Source of the DNA: Synanceia verrucosa
Taxonomy: Eukaryota; Chordata; Actinopteri; Perciformes; Synanceiidae
Direction: 5' to 3'
NCBI GenBank assembly: GCA_029721515.1
Contig: CM056565.1
Span: 522,398-586,397 of the forward strand
Length of the DNA: 64,000 bases
Shown piece by piece: positions 53,344 through 64,000 of this stretch. A program made the translations under genes and the position numbers. Every line of letters begins with the position of its first letter. Positions within the stretch are counted from its first letter, which is position 1. The notes below the pieces were generated by a model, which had not been told where the DNA came from, ran no database searches, and saw only the letters and a program-made list of their open reading frames with translations.

Positions 53344-53984
53344 ATTTTCTGCTTTCTCCTTGACGGAGTTTTGGTCAGGGGTTCGTTCATTTTTAAGCGG
53401 CGGTATTGTTCACGAGCTTGAGGATTATTCACACAAGACAGGGGAATGTTGAGGTCCGTCAGAGTATTTAAAAAACCTGTCCACCCGTGAGGGGCTGGGG
53501 ATTGTTTATATGGGAGGGAGAGATTCTTAATTAAATCAATCATGTGAGAACCTATTATAGTATTCCCTTGATGAATAAATTCCCCTTTTGAGATCCATCC
53601 CAGACAATTTTTTGAGGATGTACTCTGCATTCTTGCGGTTGCGTGGGGGGAGGCTCTTTAACACCTCACTCATCACATCATCCCTCTCGTCACCCTCACG
53701 ATGCTGCTCAGTTTCTCTCTCACGACGCTGCTCGTCGTCCGGTTCATTCTGCACAGTTAAAGTCACCCGTCGCTCATCTTTTTGACCCTGCTTCAAAAGT
53801 GTGAGGTATCTCTGCAGCAGAACATTGTATTTCTTAATTTTTCATAAGGAGTCAATACTGGGGCGTCTAATATCGCTCTCATTTTCACATCTAAATCACT
53901 TTCAGCCGTTTGTCTGATGGACGAGTCGGGCTGAGTCAGTCGGTTTAATTGGTGGGGTGGTACGAGAAACATTTTTTGCGCCAT
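53199..53984 (-). pseudogene. Conserved Polinton protein E, P3 copy
   Basis: Starts MAQKMFLVPPHQ. Broken near 53840 (one T missing in a T-run) and near 53600; the last 130 codons are open and end differently from P2 because of one base near 53230. Confidence 0.55.
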
Positions 53985-53999
53985 CTTCAGAGTCTCCGA

Positions 54000-54342
54000 T
54001 TAATCTCTCTTGAATAGTCCTCCAAAAGGTTGCCGAGGATGGAGTGCGGCTGCCGACAGCAGAGGAAGAAGAAAACCTCCAGACTGTTTCATCAACGTCT
54101 GGCGTTTACGTTTAATCCCGCCTTTTTATCAGCCAGCAGTTTTATAATTTTTTCTGTCTTTTTAGCTTCTTGAATTGTGAGGAAGACAATGGAGCGTTAC
54201 CTTTTAAAACATTTATCGCAATCTCGCACAGCGCTCTCAGAAAGTCCGGGGAGCCGTGGGCGAGAATGTCCCTGCGTTTCAGTGGGGTGGCGTGGTACAG
54301 AGCTTTGAGCAAGGGAGCAATTCTTCTGAGGCAGGCCGACAT
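54000..54342 (-). pseudogene. Small conserved Polinton protein F, P3 copy
   Basis: The first 66 codons are open (MSACLRRIAPLLKAL ... RALCEIAINVLKGN). One base in an A-run near 54148 then shifts the frame; the hydrophobic end SGGFLLPLLSAAA is open in the next frame to the stop at 54000. Confidence 0.58.
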
Positions 54343-54354
54343 AATCCCCCCGCC

Positions 54355-55037
54355 CTACTTTGTTTTGGGAACATAGACAGCCGGCCACTGGTGAGGAAGT
54401 ACACCCGTCCTCAATCTGTATGATTCTGAACAACCGGGTGTCAGGTCCAAGATTAAATACCCATGATGACCTTTAGTGGCATCCTCAAAACTTTCCAGAA
54501 AAAAGGCTTTTTGTGAAGGAAAAATTTGATGAGCCAAAATATTAATTTGTAATTTATCTCTAGGGTTTTTAAACAAAACCAAATAGTTACTGTTTAGACT
54601 CATGGTACGACTGTGTTTACCCCTGTGAAATACATTTTGAGTCAGCATGAATATGCTCATATTTCTGTGATGTCTGTACTGTGTAAAGATTTTAACCACT
54701 TCAGGATGATCGGAAGCTTGGAAAATAACATCGTCTAGGATAATCAAATGGGTTTGTTCGGGAGGAAACACATCAGGGTCGTCAAAAGTGTCAGGCAGTC
54801 CTTCAACAAATTTGATCTTTTTATTTGTCTTTTGCAGCTCAGTGTACATGGGTTGGAAAGAAGTATAAATCCACACAATATTATCAGGCACAGAATCCAT
54901 CACATGTTCCATATTTTCCAAAACACTTTTTACAAAGTATGTTTCCCGCATCCGCTAGGTCCCACAATCATACATGAAAAAGGTGTCCTAAATCTGGGGT
55001 CAAATTGAATTTCCTGCAGGCCGGTATGGTGTGACAT
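54355..55037 (-). pseudogene. Packaging ATPase, P3 copy
   Basis: One T lost in a T-run near 54943 breaks the frame within Walker A. From there to the stop the frame is open, including LIILDDV and the natural C-terminus that P2 lacks. Confidence 0.9.
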
Positions 55038-55045
55038 TTTATATC

Positions 55046-58000
55046 CTAATAGCCAAAAGGCAAGGTTGTTCCGTCACTAAACAGACGCCGCTTGTCATAC
55101 ACCACACGAAACTTTTTGAGAAATGTAGAGTTTCTCAACTCAAACCCCTTCTTATTGCGCTTGATGGTGTGCTGAGGACTCTCTATGACATCCTCACATG
55201 CCCCTCTGAGGTAGCCCTCCACCAACTCCTTGACGCTGTTAAAGTTTACCCGCTCACTGCATTCATGCGTCTGTGTAATGCCCTTGACGCGTAACACTAC
55301 TTTGAAAATTGAAATGGTTAATTTTATATTGCCCTGAAAACATAAAGTTGAAAAATTGTTCAGGATCGCTGACCAAGGTGGTCTGAGCCATATTATTTCT
55401 CTGCGCAAACTTTCCCCAGAGACTGTTGAGACACAATTTAGCCACCTGTCTCTTGGCTGGGTTTACCTCAATGCGCTCAGCATCCAACTTGATACCCTGG
55501 TGGGCTTGGTAATCCCTGATGTAGCGCTCTCTGCTCTGTCGATCAGCCACCTCGGGTGGGTAACCTGACGCTTCCTGTTTGCCCTTGAGAAAGGTGTGCA
55601 TGTACCCTACAAAGATTGAGTCGCTACGCCGGTCAAAGTGCCACACTTCAACAATCTGAGCCAGTCTGTAACCCAGCTCTAGAGCCTTGTTGAACTCGAC
55701 GGTGACCCAAACCCCCGACAACGCCCTGTCTTTGTCACTGTGTTTGCAAGGACCCATTTGGTGATTGAGTTCAGCGCAGGTACGGCACAGAGTAAAGAGT
55801 AATTTACCTCGAGATGTTTTGTAAGGTAACACGGGGAAAAAGAGGCTTCTAGGAGGATAGACCACAGCCTTGATGAAACCAAAGTATTTTTGAGCCGCAT
55901 CAAAGTTGCTGTGAATGATGGTGGGGTGATCGGCGGGTAAGGAAAGCTGCAGTTGACATAAGGATAGAGGGATGTGACATCTACATAGTGCACTGTTTCG
56001 TCGGGTGCTGCCACGTACCTCAGTCTCACAGCACTTGTTCTACCACCAAAAAGAGCTTCACGAGGGGTGAGGGGGGAAGGAGGTTGAAACTCCTCAAGAA
56101 ACAACTTTAGCCCATCGTGTGATTTTTTCATATCCGTCCACTCATGTTCCCTTATGATGTGTGTGCGGACGTTGTAAACAGACTCTAGCGTCTGTATTTT
56201 GTCCTCGCTAGCCTGGTGCAGCTCTTCAAAGGGAACACCCCTCAAAGGGCAGGTGTTATGGAGCTGAAAACAAGATGGACAGCCGTGATAAAAGCAACCC
56301 TGAAACTCCCACACATGTGCTACACCATCAATTTCAGCGTACCCGTCTACAAAGAAAGGCCCGATTTGTTTCTCTCCCGTTTAAAGCGTGTTGGATAAAG
56401 ACATTTTCACTACGCGCGACCCATTCTAACAACTGAATTGAGGCATGAGAGTAGTTTTTGTGTTGACGTCGGTAGTTGTCGGGTGAAGGGATGGCCAGGG
56501 TTTTAGGCTCAAGGTAATTGGTGAGAAACACCTTCATGCAGGCTGAGGCGATGGTGATGCAGCTAAAGGGGTCCACGCTAGTGTCTTTGAGAAATTGATT
56601 TCTAAATCTGACACATCCCTCGGCTAAGATATCAACATCGTTGTGACAGTAGCGCAGAGCTTCTCTCTCAAAATCAAAGACGCCCTGACTCGCCTCTCTG
56701 TACCATGTGTAAAACTCTTCTCGCTGAGCCAGAGTCATGCGTTCTACACCATATTCAGACGGCTGTGGATAGGCTCCTACGTACTTTAGACGGCTTACCG
56801 TGCTAAAGCCGTGAAGAAAAAAACCCTTGGTCTGATGACTGAAACCTAACGCTTTTGGCATAGCGCTGAGACGCATGGTGAGGAAGGACAGGGAGTCTAT
56901 GAATTTAAGCCGGTAGTCGGCATCTGTCAAACTGAGAATTTTACTGCCCTGCATGATGAGTGAGGGCTCTATGCCCAGCTCTGTCATGGTTTTGAGAATC
57001 AAGTAGCTGTCAAACCCTTTGGCATTATGGGCAATAGCGTGGCGCCCCTGAGCGGTCTCCTGAAATGCAGGAGAAGGTCTCTCACACAGTCTAACCCATA
57101 AGGCGACCATCGCTCACCCTTGGCGTTTTGGTGCAGACTAAAAAGGTGCGTGCACACCATCTTGACCAACCAACGTTTCAAAATCGTAAAATATCAATTT
57201 TTCTGAATACTCTGTGATTGGTGGCAGAGGTTGAATGTAGCAGCTGTGATTGTTTGTGTCCGAGTCTAACGGTAATCTCTCACCGCAGATGTGGCATTTA
57301 ACCTGCGGGCAAACGTGATCTTGAGGGTCTTAGTATGGCGATATAGTAGAATTTTTACAACGCCGACAACGTTTCAACGAGTCACAAATACTGACGAGCG
57401 CACCGTTTGAAGGTTTTCTCTGGGTTCTTTGTGTCTATTAAAACACGATGGTGTTCGACACGTTCTGTTGCAGTCGGCGCAGACTATGGGCGCAAGCTGT
57501 TGACTTGTGCAGGGGGTCGTTGCAAGCGGAGCAGTAACCTTTGCATTGATGCGTGTATAAATGCCCAAAGCCTCTGAAACAGTAGTAACAGACGTTTGTG
57601 ACGCCTAAAAAGCCCTTGAGATTTTTATGCCATAATAATGGTTTTGCAATAAATAGAGGAAAAGTGGATGAGAACGATCTGAGAAATCAGTCTCAAATTG
57701 AGAGAGGGGTCTTGGTCGGAGCCTCTGTAAAAAACAACATTTTGCGTTTTAATACAGTTTCAAATTTACCAATGTCACTAAAGGTGACGGGGTTTGAGTA
57801 TTTAGACCGGCGAGGCGTTGTAACTCTCTGCCTCGTTCTGCAGCTTGGCTGTCTGTCAGGCGAGGTTCTATGAGATGAGCCAAATTGATGGCAAAGCAAA
57901 GCTGGTCGTTTCTATTGTGAACAACGTACAGGTGTCGTTTTTTCTTTTTAATTACTTCGCAGTCTAAAGATTTTTCTAACCGCCGTTTTACACCTCCGCG

Positions 58001-58726
58001 AGGATTATTTACTACCTGAACGACTAATTCCAGCTTGGCATCCGATACAATGTTACTGTTGGACTGTACCAAACGCTCGAGTAAATCTTCAAAAGCTGGT
58101 AGAATAGCGTTACCACCCTCGTCGTCGATGGTCAGTACCACATGCCTTTGCACATTTTCCCCAATCACTTCCAACTGTATCACATCGTTCCTTCTCACGT
58201 CGACTCTGATGGCTTCAGACAAATCTAACAGAATCGACATTACATCTTGGTAAAATTGTGCAAGGTCAGGCACGTTTCTGGGAGGAGGAACGGTAAAAAC
58301 GTGCCTCATTTCAATATTATTGAAGCCATCACGACACACTGTTTTGATGCTTTTTGAACCCTCTGTCTCATCAGAGGAGGAGTCTGCTCCACTCACATTT
58401 CCAGTCCCCAGTTGAACATGTTCCTGATCAGAATCGTGATTCATTTGCTGGATGTGTAGGAGAGCTTCTTCTAGTGGTTGGAAATAATTAGCGACAGATT
58501 CTTCTACAGGTGAAACATTAGTGTCAGAGAGGGTTTGGCTTATTGATAAAGAATTGGATGGTGGCGCAATTTCAACAGATTCAAGAGGAAGATTATTTAA
58601 CTGTTCCACAGCACTCAATACTTCAGAGGGAATTACAGCAGCATTTTCATCGGTTGGAAGAAGGATTTGATTTAATTCTTCTATAGCTGTCAATAATTCA
58701 GCGGAAATTACAGCAGGGTTCATCAT
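55046..58726 (-). pseudogene. DNA polymerase B, P3 copy
   Basis: The N-terminal 325 codons are continuous here, showing that the acidic region and the SDIGKFE lead-in belong to one ORF. Breaks lie near 57790, 57700, 57400, 57310, 57150, 57040, 56390 and 55860. Motif A and motif B are present. The junction that removes the motif C region lies near 55305 and is the same as in P2. Confidence 0.92.
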
Positions 58727-58786
58727 TGTACAGCAATAGAAAAATATGTAAACAAAAACCCATAAAAAAAAAAAAAAACTCACACC

Positions 58787-60097
58787 TTACTCGCGTGGAT
58801 TCATAGCTATATCATAAAGGCAAGCCGACAAATTCAAACTTATCTGCACAAGTTTTGCATTAATTTCCGCCGGGCTGACTCCGCTTGCTGCATCCATCTG
58901 ATGAGTCACTTGTTGATGGTGTGTATCAGTCTGAGTGCCGATGCTCCTCTGCCTTGGCTTTGTGATGATGGTTTGAGTCGCAACCGATGTGGAGAACTTT
59001 TTAGGCCGCTGTGGAGGATCCACAGTTGGGGTAGAGGGTCGCTTTGCACCTCTCACTGGAGTAATTGAAGATGGACTCTTATCTGTGTGGAAAAAAAAGT
59101 CACTCTATTAATATAGTGATGGATGTCATGAAAAGATTTTTATTATTATTATGTATTTATATTTCCTGGCACAATTTTGTCCTGGTACAATTTCATTTCA
59201 CAAACATTATACAACAGAACTCAAACAAGAGCCCATGCACTTTGTGGAGAAACCCATATAACTCCAGCCAGTGGTGGCGGTAATGTCGCCAATTTCTTGT
59301 TTGCCGATAGTACAAGAAGAAGCCCTTTTTCCCACCCTCCCGGAATAAACGTCACAGGAAGGGACGAATGAAAATACGGAAATATCTCATCAGTTTGAAA
59401 TTGTGGCGGCTTCAAGCCGGTAAGTAATGGTCTTTTTAAATAATAACTTAAAACTTACCACGCTGTCGGTTGTTGTTGCTTCCATCATTGGTGCTGCTGC
59501 GGCCGATGGTGGTGGTTGTGTGTCTGCGGCACCTTCTGCGGATTTTCTTCCTGGACCGTCGGAGCAAAGTGTGCTTGTTAGCGGAAGAACCCGTTTAGGT
59601 CGCCGCAGACGCTTTGTTGTTGTTGACTGGTGTTGAAAATCGTCCTGCTCCGTGATGGTGTCAGTCTCACCGCGGAAAACAGCTGGGTTTTTGGCACGGC
59701 TCAGGCGCTCCGAGGCTAATAAAAAATCTGTCGGTTAGTTTGAGAGAGAGAGAGATGGAAAGAGTATAATATATTGTTGATGCTGTCAGACATGACGTTA
59801 AAAAAGAAAGATAAAAGGCATACCAAAGTCTGACTGGGTGAAGTTGATATCACCAAATTCAGCGGATGTCACTTGAAGAAAAGACAGACGACCAAACCGA
59901 TATAACTGGCAAAATCAAACAATCGAACCTCCAATAAATAAGTCATTATTTACCTGGATAGTTGGGCTCCTGGTTGGGAGATGGGTGGATCTCTGCGCTC
60001 ACTTTCTTATCTAAAATAAGCAATGGTATGTTTTTTTAAAAAAAATTCTAGTTTAAGTAAAGAGTGTAGTTAGGATTTTTTTCATACCGAAATTCAT
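58787..60097 (-). pseudogene. Gene G, P3 copy (2-bp insertion in exon 4)
   Basis: Exons at 60097-60088, 60010-59954 (57 nt), 59871-59824 (48 nt), 59715-59459 (257 nt) and 59082-58787, with the same splice signals as P2. Exon 4 is two bases longer (GTGTGT against GTGT), shifting the frame. Exon 5 is open to its stop, with VATQT and IGTQTD. Confidence 0.5.
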
Positions 60098-60165
60098 CCT
60101 GGCAACAGTCTTGTACTGTGGTCGAATGGAGTGTCTTCCATGTGTCTGGGGATACTTATACCCAA

Positions 60166-60665
60166 NNNNNNNNNNNNNNNNNNNNNNNNNNNNNNNNNNN
60201 NNNNNNNNNNNNNNNNNNNNNNNNNNNNNNNNNNNNNNNNNNNNNNNNNNNNNNNNNNNNNNNNNNNNNNNNNNNNNNNNNNNNNNNNNNNNNNNNNNNN
60301 NNNNNNNNNNNNNNNNNNNNNNNNNNNNNNNNNNNNNNNNNNNNNNNNNNNNNNNNNNNNNNNNNNNNNNNNNNNNNNNNNNNNNNNNNNNNNNNNNNNN
60401 NNNNNNNNNNNNNNNNNNNNNNNNNNNNNNNNNNNNNNNNNNNNNNNNNNNNNNNNNNNNNNNNNNNNNNNNNNNNNNNNNNNNNNNNNNNNNNNNNNNN
60501 NNNNNNNNNNNNNNNNNNNNNNNNNNNNNNNNNNNNNNNNNNNNNNNNNNNNNNNNNNNNNNNNNNNNNNNNNNNNNNNNNNNNNNNNNNNNNNNNNNNN
60601 NNNNNNNNNNNNNNNNNNNNNNNNNNNNNNNNNNNNNNNNNNNNNNNNNNNNNNNNNNNNNNNNN
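60166..60665. other. Assembly gap, exactly 500 N
   Basis: Placeholder length. The left side ends in P3; the right side begins inside block T in reverse orientation. The join is therefore not supported by sequence overlap. Confidence 0.98.
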
Positions 60666-60893
60666 TTGTCCATAGCAACAGAACACATTCTGGTGTGATG
60701 ACATCCTGGTATTCTGAACTGCCTCTGATCTTTTAGGCAGTGAAAGCCACAACATCTAATATTATTGAACACAAGTGTTTAGAGGTTGATCGAGTCAGCA
60801 GCACACACAGAGACACAGAGATCTCACAGTCTGCAGTCCAAAACAGATAGAAGCCTTTTGTACAAAAGCATATCTGCAAACAGCAGCGCTGAT

Positions 60894-62112
60894 ATGGAAG
60901 GAGGAAACAACACAACACACCAGGAGGATGCTGGCAGGCCCCAGGACCAACCAGAACATCCTCAACAGGACCATGTTTCCCCACCAGTGGCACTTTACGC
61001 AAGTGATACGCACACGTATCTAAGCGAAGATGTTAGTTCAGTAGCAAAGGCTTTTGATGAAAGGATGGAGAAAGCCTGGCAGGAACAGGTCAAAGCATTG
61101 GAGGAGAGGTTTGCCAAGCAGCTGGAACAGAAAGAGGAGGACTGGAGAAAGAAGGAGAGCCAGATGAAGACTGAGATTCGGGACAAGAACAACATAATCT
61201 GGCCTCTTAAACAAAACATGGGCCGCTTATATGAGAGGCTCAACGAGGCAACGATGCAGCTGGACACAGTAACAGCTAAACTCAATGAGACCGAGGCAAC
61301 CTGTCAGGAACAGGTCAAAGCATTGGAGGAGAGGTTTGCCAAGCAGCTGGAACAGAAAGAGGAGGACTGGAGAAAGAAGGAGAGCCAGATGAAGACTGAG
61401 ATTCGGGACAAGGACAACATAATCTGGCCTCTTAAACAAAACATGGGCCGCTTATATGAGAGGCTCAACGAGGCAACGATGCAGCTGGACACAGTAACAG
61501 CTAAACTCAATGAGACCGAGGCAACCTGTCAGGAACAGGTCAAAGCATTGGAGGAGAGGTTTGCCAAGGAGCTGGAACAGAAAGATGAGGACTGGAGAAA
61601 GAAGGAGAGCCAGATTAAGACTGAGATTCGGAATGAACAACATAATCTGGCCTCTTAAACAAAACATGGGCCGCTTATATGAGAGGCTCAACGAGGCAAC
61701 GATGCAGCTGGACACAGTAACAGCTAAACTCGATGAGACCGAGGCAACCTGTCAGGAACAGGTCAAAGCATTGGAGGAGAGGTTTGCCAAGGAGCTGGAA
61801 CAGAAAGATGAGGACCTTAGTGAGTGGAAGATGAAATATGAGCAGGTCTACAACATCAACAAGGACCTAGACAAAAAAATACAAGGACTGGAGACTGCAG
61901 CTCACCACATGCAAGAGGAGATCAAACTTCTGGAGGACATCTGCCTGTCCCAGAAGAGCAGGAGAGGCTTCTTCCTCTTCAGACGGGAGATCCTGGACAG
62001 GGAGGCAGCGTTGGAGAGGATGAAGACCAAGCTGCGTGACAGGGAGATGAAAAAGAGGGAGGAGGAGGAGAAAAAGGAGGTGAAAAGAAGAGGAGCGGAG
62101 AAGAGACAGTGA
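60894..62112 (+). pseudogene. Coiled-coil repeat gene, T4 copy
   Basis: Open from the ATG at 60894 through three 225-bp repeats, then shifted near 61631 where a few bases differ (GGAATGAAC); the remaining coiled coil and basic tail are open in the next frame to 62112. A single-site lesion, which could be a sequencing error. Confidence 0.72.
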
Positions 62113-62372
62113 CTGTCAAGTGGAGGAGGCTGCTGGATGTTCAGCTTAGGCTGGACATCAGTAACTTCCTTCATCTCCCTCCCCTCTACCTTCTTTATCG
62201 TTTCAGCTAAAAAGAAAAAAAAAAAGAAACAAACTATGAGAAAAGACTGAATTAAAAAAAAACAAAAAAATAATCCTTTTGGTTTGGATAAAAATTTATT
62301 CATGAAAAGAGAGGAAAATACAGCACACTAAACTGCAGTCTTAAGAAAATAAAATCAGTGCACAGATCATTC

Positions 62373-62411
62373 TCTATATTATGCAATCTTTGTAAGATTG
62401 CATAATATAGA
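62373..62411. repeat. 18-bp-arm hairpin, T4 copy (perfect)
   Basis: Arms are exact reverse complements, as in T1. Confidence 0.85.
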
Positions 62412-62861
62412 AAAAAGGTTATACAATTTCCCAGAAATTGGGATGATAATAACTAATATATCCAATGGTTCTTTAGGGAAAATGCTGTGCTAATATCATG
62501 TCAATACTAACATTTTACTTCATTTTATTTATTTTTTAAAATAGGCCTTTTCTGTAGATATTTTACCATCATGTCTTATACTAATAACAATGAATAATAC
62601 ATAATTTAGTGGGATATATTGTAGTCACCTGCTTCCCTCCTATATTTATATGTACCTAATAAATAATAAAAGTCCTTCTATTACTACAGTCGGTCCTCTG
62701 CCAAAACATCAAAAACACTCACCAGGATTTGTATTTTCCAGAATGAGATTGGCTATTCAGAACTTGTTTACTCACTAAAATGACTTTTTTTCTAGGGACT
62801 CACAGAGGAGTCCCTGAAGGTAGAAAACAGTATCTGATGAGGAATTTGTGGTTAAATCAAT

Positions 62862-63541
62862 GTGTTTATTGTCAAACTTTTAATTGGAGGGATGGAATTT
62901 ACTAACGATAGATGCAATAATCATCACATCAGGGATGTTATCATCTCAGATAAAAGTGATCCCCTCAAATCAATGATAAAATGGAACTATAACTTCTCAA
63001 ATATCTTCGTAGAGAAAATCTGTTCTGAACCAAATAAATTCCTCATTCCAAACAAAATCAAGGAGGTCCATATGAAAATACTACATAGATACTACCCCTG
63101 CAGTCACTTCCTACATAAATTTAAAGCAGACATGTCACCTTTGTGCTCATTTTGTAAAGCAGAACCTCAAACCATATCACACCTGTTCTATGAATGTACC
63201 TATTCCTTTGACTTTTGGATTCAGGTCTCTGTATTAATTTTTACAAAATGTAACATATTAATCCTAAATATGGAAGACATGGTCTTGATCTTAAGGTGTG
63301 ATACAGATTTTCAATCTACCAACAATATATTTAAGCTTACGTGCCTTATTGGCAAATATCATATTCATAAAGCTCGTGTACTTCAAACAACTCTGAACTT
63401 TAACCTTTTCTGTAGAGAACTGCAGCATCTAAGTTGACTAATATAACAATATTTGTAATAATTTTATTTCACAGTTTTATTTGTATCTTTGTAATGTTTG
63501 AAAAAAGTTCATTTAACAAAGAAAAAGAAGAAGAAGAAGCG
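62862..63541 (+). mobile_element. Truncated LINE ORF2 tail, T4 copy
   Basis: The longest open version of this fragment: 191 codons to 63437 with CSFCKAEPQTISHLFYEC, then a short 3' UTR and a GAA-rich tail ending near 63541. Confidence 0.72.
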
Positions 63542-63729
63542 TGAAGCCCTGAGGCTATGAAGCCATAGACATGTATATAAACACGAGATGGCTCACGCAC
63601 GCTGTTAGCCAATGGAGACTGATGTCCTCACATGGCGGCCATCTTGACACAGGCAGCTCGCCCACTCACAACATGAATGTCTATGCTGCATGATCATTTA
63701 AATAACAATAGATTGCTTAATTTTAAACG

Positions 63730-63738
<9 letters not shown>

Positions 63739-63772
<34 letters not shown>
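63739..63772. repeat. (AC)n microsatellite, T4 copy
   Basis: Reverse-complement counterpart of the T1 GT run; 17 units. Confidence 0.95.
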
Positions 63773-63776
<4 letters not shown>

Positions 63777-64000
63777 AGCGCGATTTTTCCCATTGAAAAT
63801 CCGAGCTTAGCTCTTCGTGGATGCCTCCGTTAGACGCGCCCAAGCGTTATGCCATATAAAAAATTCACACAGACAAGCAGATCCGATCCTTTCTTCTTCT
63901 TTATTTTTATGCAAACTTAAAACAATCTTACCAGGACGCTGACACATGAGGCTCTGATGATGCTTCTAATGTAGACCGAGTTCCCAAAATCCCAAAACAC

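Larger units (their letters stand above)
46263..60165 (+). mobile_element. Polinton copy P3, right end missing
   Basis: Collinear with P2 from the left TIR to position 39525 of P2, then cut by a 500-N gap; about 0.9 kb of right end is not seen. Differences from P2 are mainly single-base indels, with a few larger ones. Confidence 0.95.
60666..64000 (-). repeat. Segmental-duplication block T4, inverted and partial
   Basis: Reverse complement of T1 from about 12145 down to about 8825. It starts exactly at the gap and continues past the window end. Contents: coiled-coil gene, hairpin, LINE tail and GT microsatellite. True inversion or scaffolding error cannot be told apart here. Confidence 0.92.

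Noticed and set aside
16166..60165. Three independent Polinton insertions
   Set aside because: All share the same flank and the same TATAGT duplication, so one insertion was duplicated.

Overview
The window looks like a teleost fish chromosome that is rich in transposable elements. The evidence is a chromodomain-bearing Maverick/Polinton (the adintovirus-like group), L1/Tx1-type LINEs, LINE tails of a kind common in fish, and an unprocessed pseudogene of the ESCRT-III gene chmp6. No bacterial or phage organisation is present. All family names come from reading motifs by eye; no database search was possible.

Layout. (1) 1-6679: an almost complete LINE on the minus strand with intact ORF1 and ORF2. 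(2) 6680-14328: host-derived block T1, holding a minisatellite, LINE tails, a 225-bp-repeat coiled-coil gene (minus, broken) and a chmp6 pseudogene (plus). (3) 14329-15665: the 5' part of a second, nearly identical LINE on the plus strand, cut by a 500-N gap. (4) 16166-17317: the right end of Polinton copy P1. (5) 17318-25601: block T2. (6) 25602-40445: complete Polinton P2, 14,844 bp, with terminal inverted repeats of about 530 bp and the 6-bp target-site duplication TATAGT. (7) 40446-46262: block T3, which carries a 2.2-kb deletion but the only uninterrupted coiled-coil gene. (8) 46263-60165: Polinton P3, cut by a second 500-N gap. (9) 60666-64000: block T4, inverted relative to T1-T3. P1, P2 and P3 sit at the same target site in the same flank, so the array arose by duplication of one locus that already held the insertion (period 23.1 kb), not by three insertions.

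Polinton gene plan, left to right. Plus strand: a small ORF inside the TIR, unknown gene B, Cys/His gene C, helical gene D (possibly Bcl-2-like), chromodomain integrase, penton-like minor capsid protein, pVI-like membrane-active protein, tiny basic pX-like protein, double-jelly-roll major capsid protein, adenain-type protease. Minus strand, converging: protein E, small protein F, A32/FtsK-type packaging ATPase, protein-primed DNA polymerase B, and gene G. Gene G appears to be spliced from five exons whose four introns are all in phase 1. Replication (PolB), integration (integrase acting on the TIRs), maturation (protease), genome packaging (ATPase) and capsid genes are all recognisable, but P2 and P3 carry many, mostly different, one- or two-base indels. 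PolB lacks the motif C region in both. Neither copy looks autonomous, although some homopolymer indels may be assembly errors.

The most interesting items are the inferred multi-exon gene G with two TQT (LC8-type) motifs, the dyad and E-box clusters in the TIRs, the possible Bcl-2-like gene D, the shared polymerase deletion, and the duplicated host unit with its coiled-coil gene.
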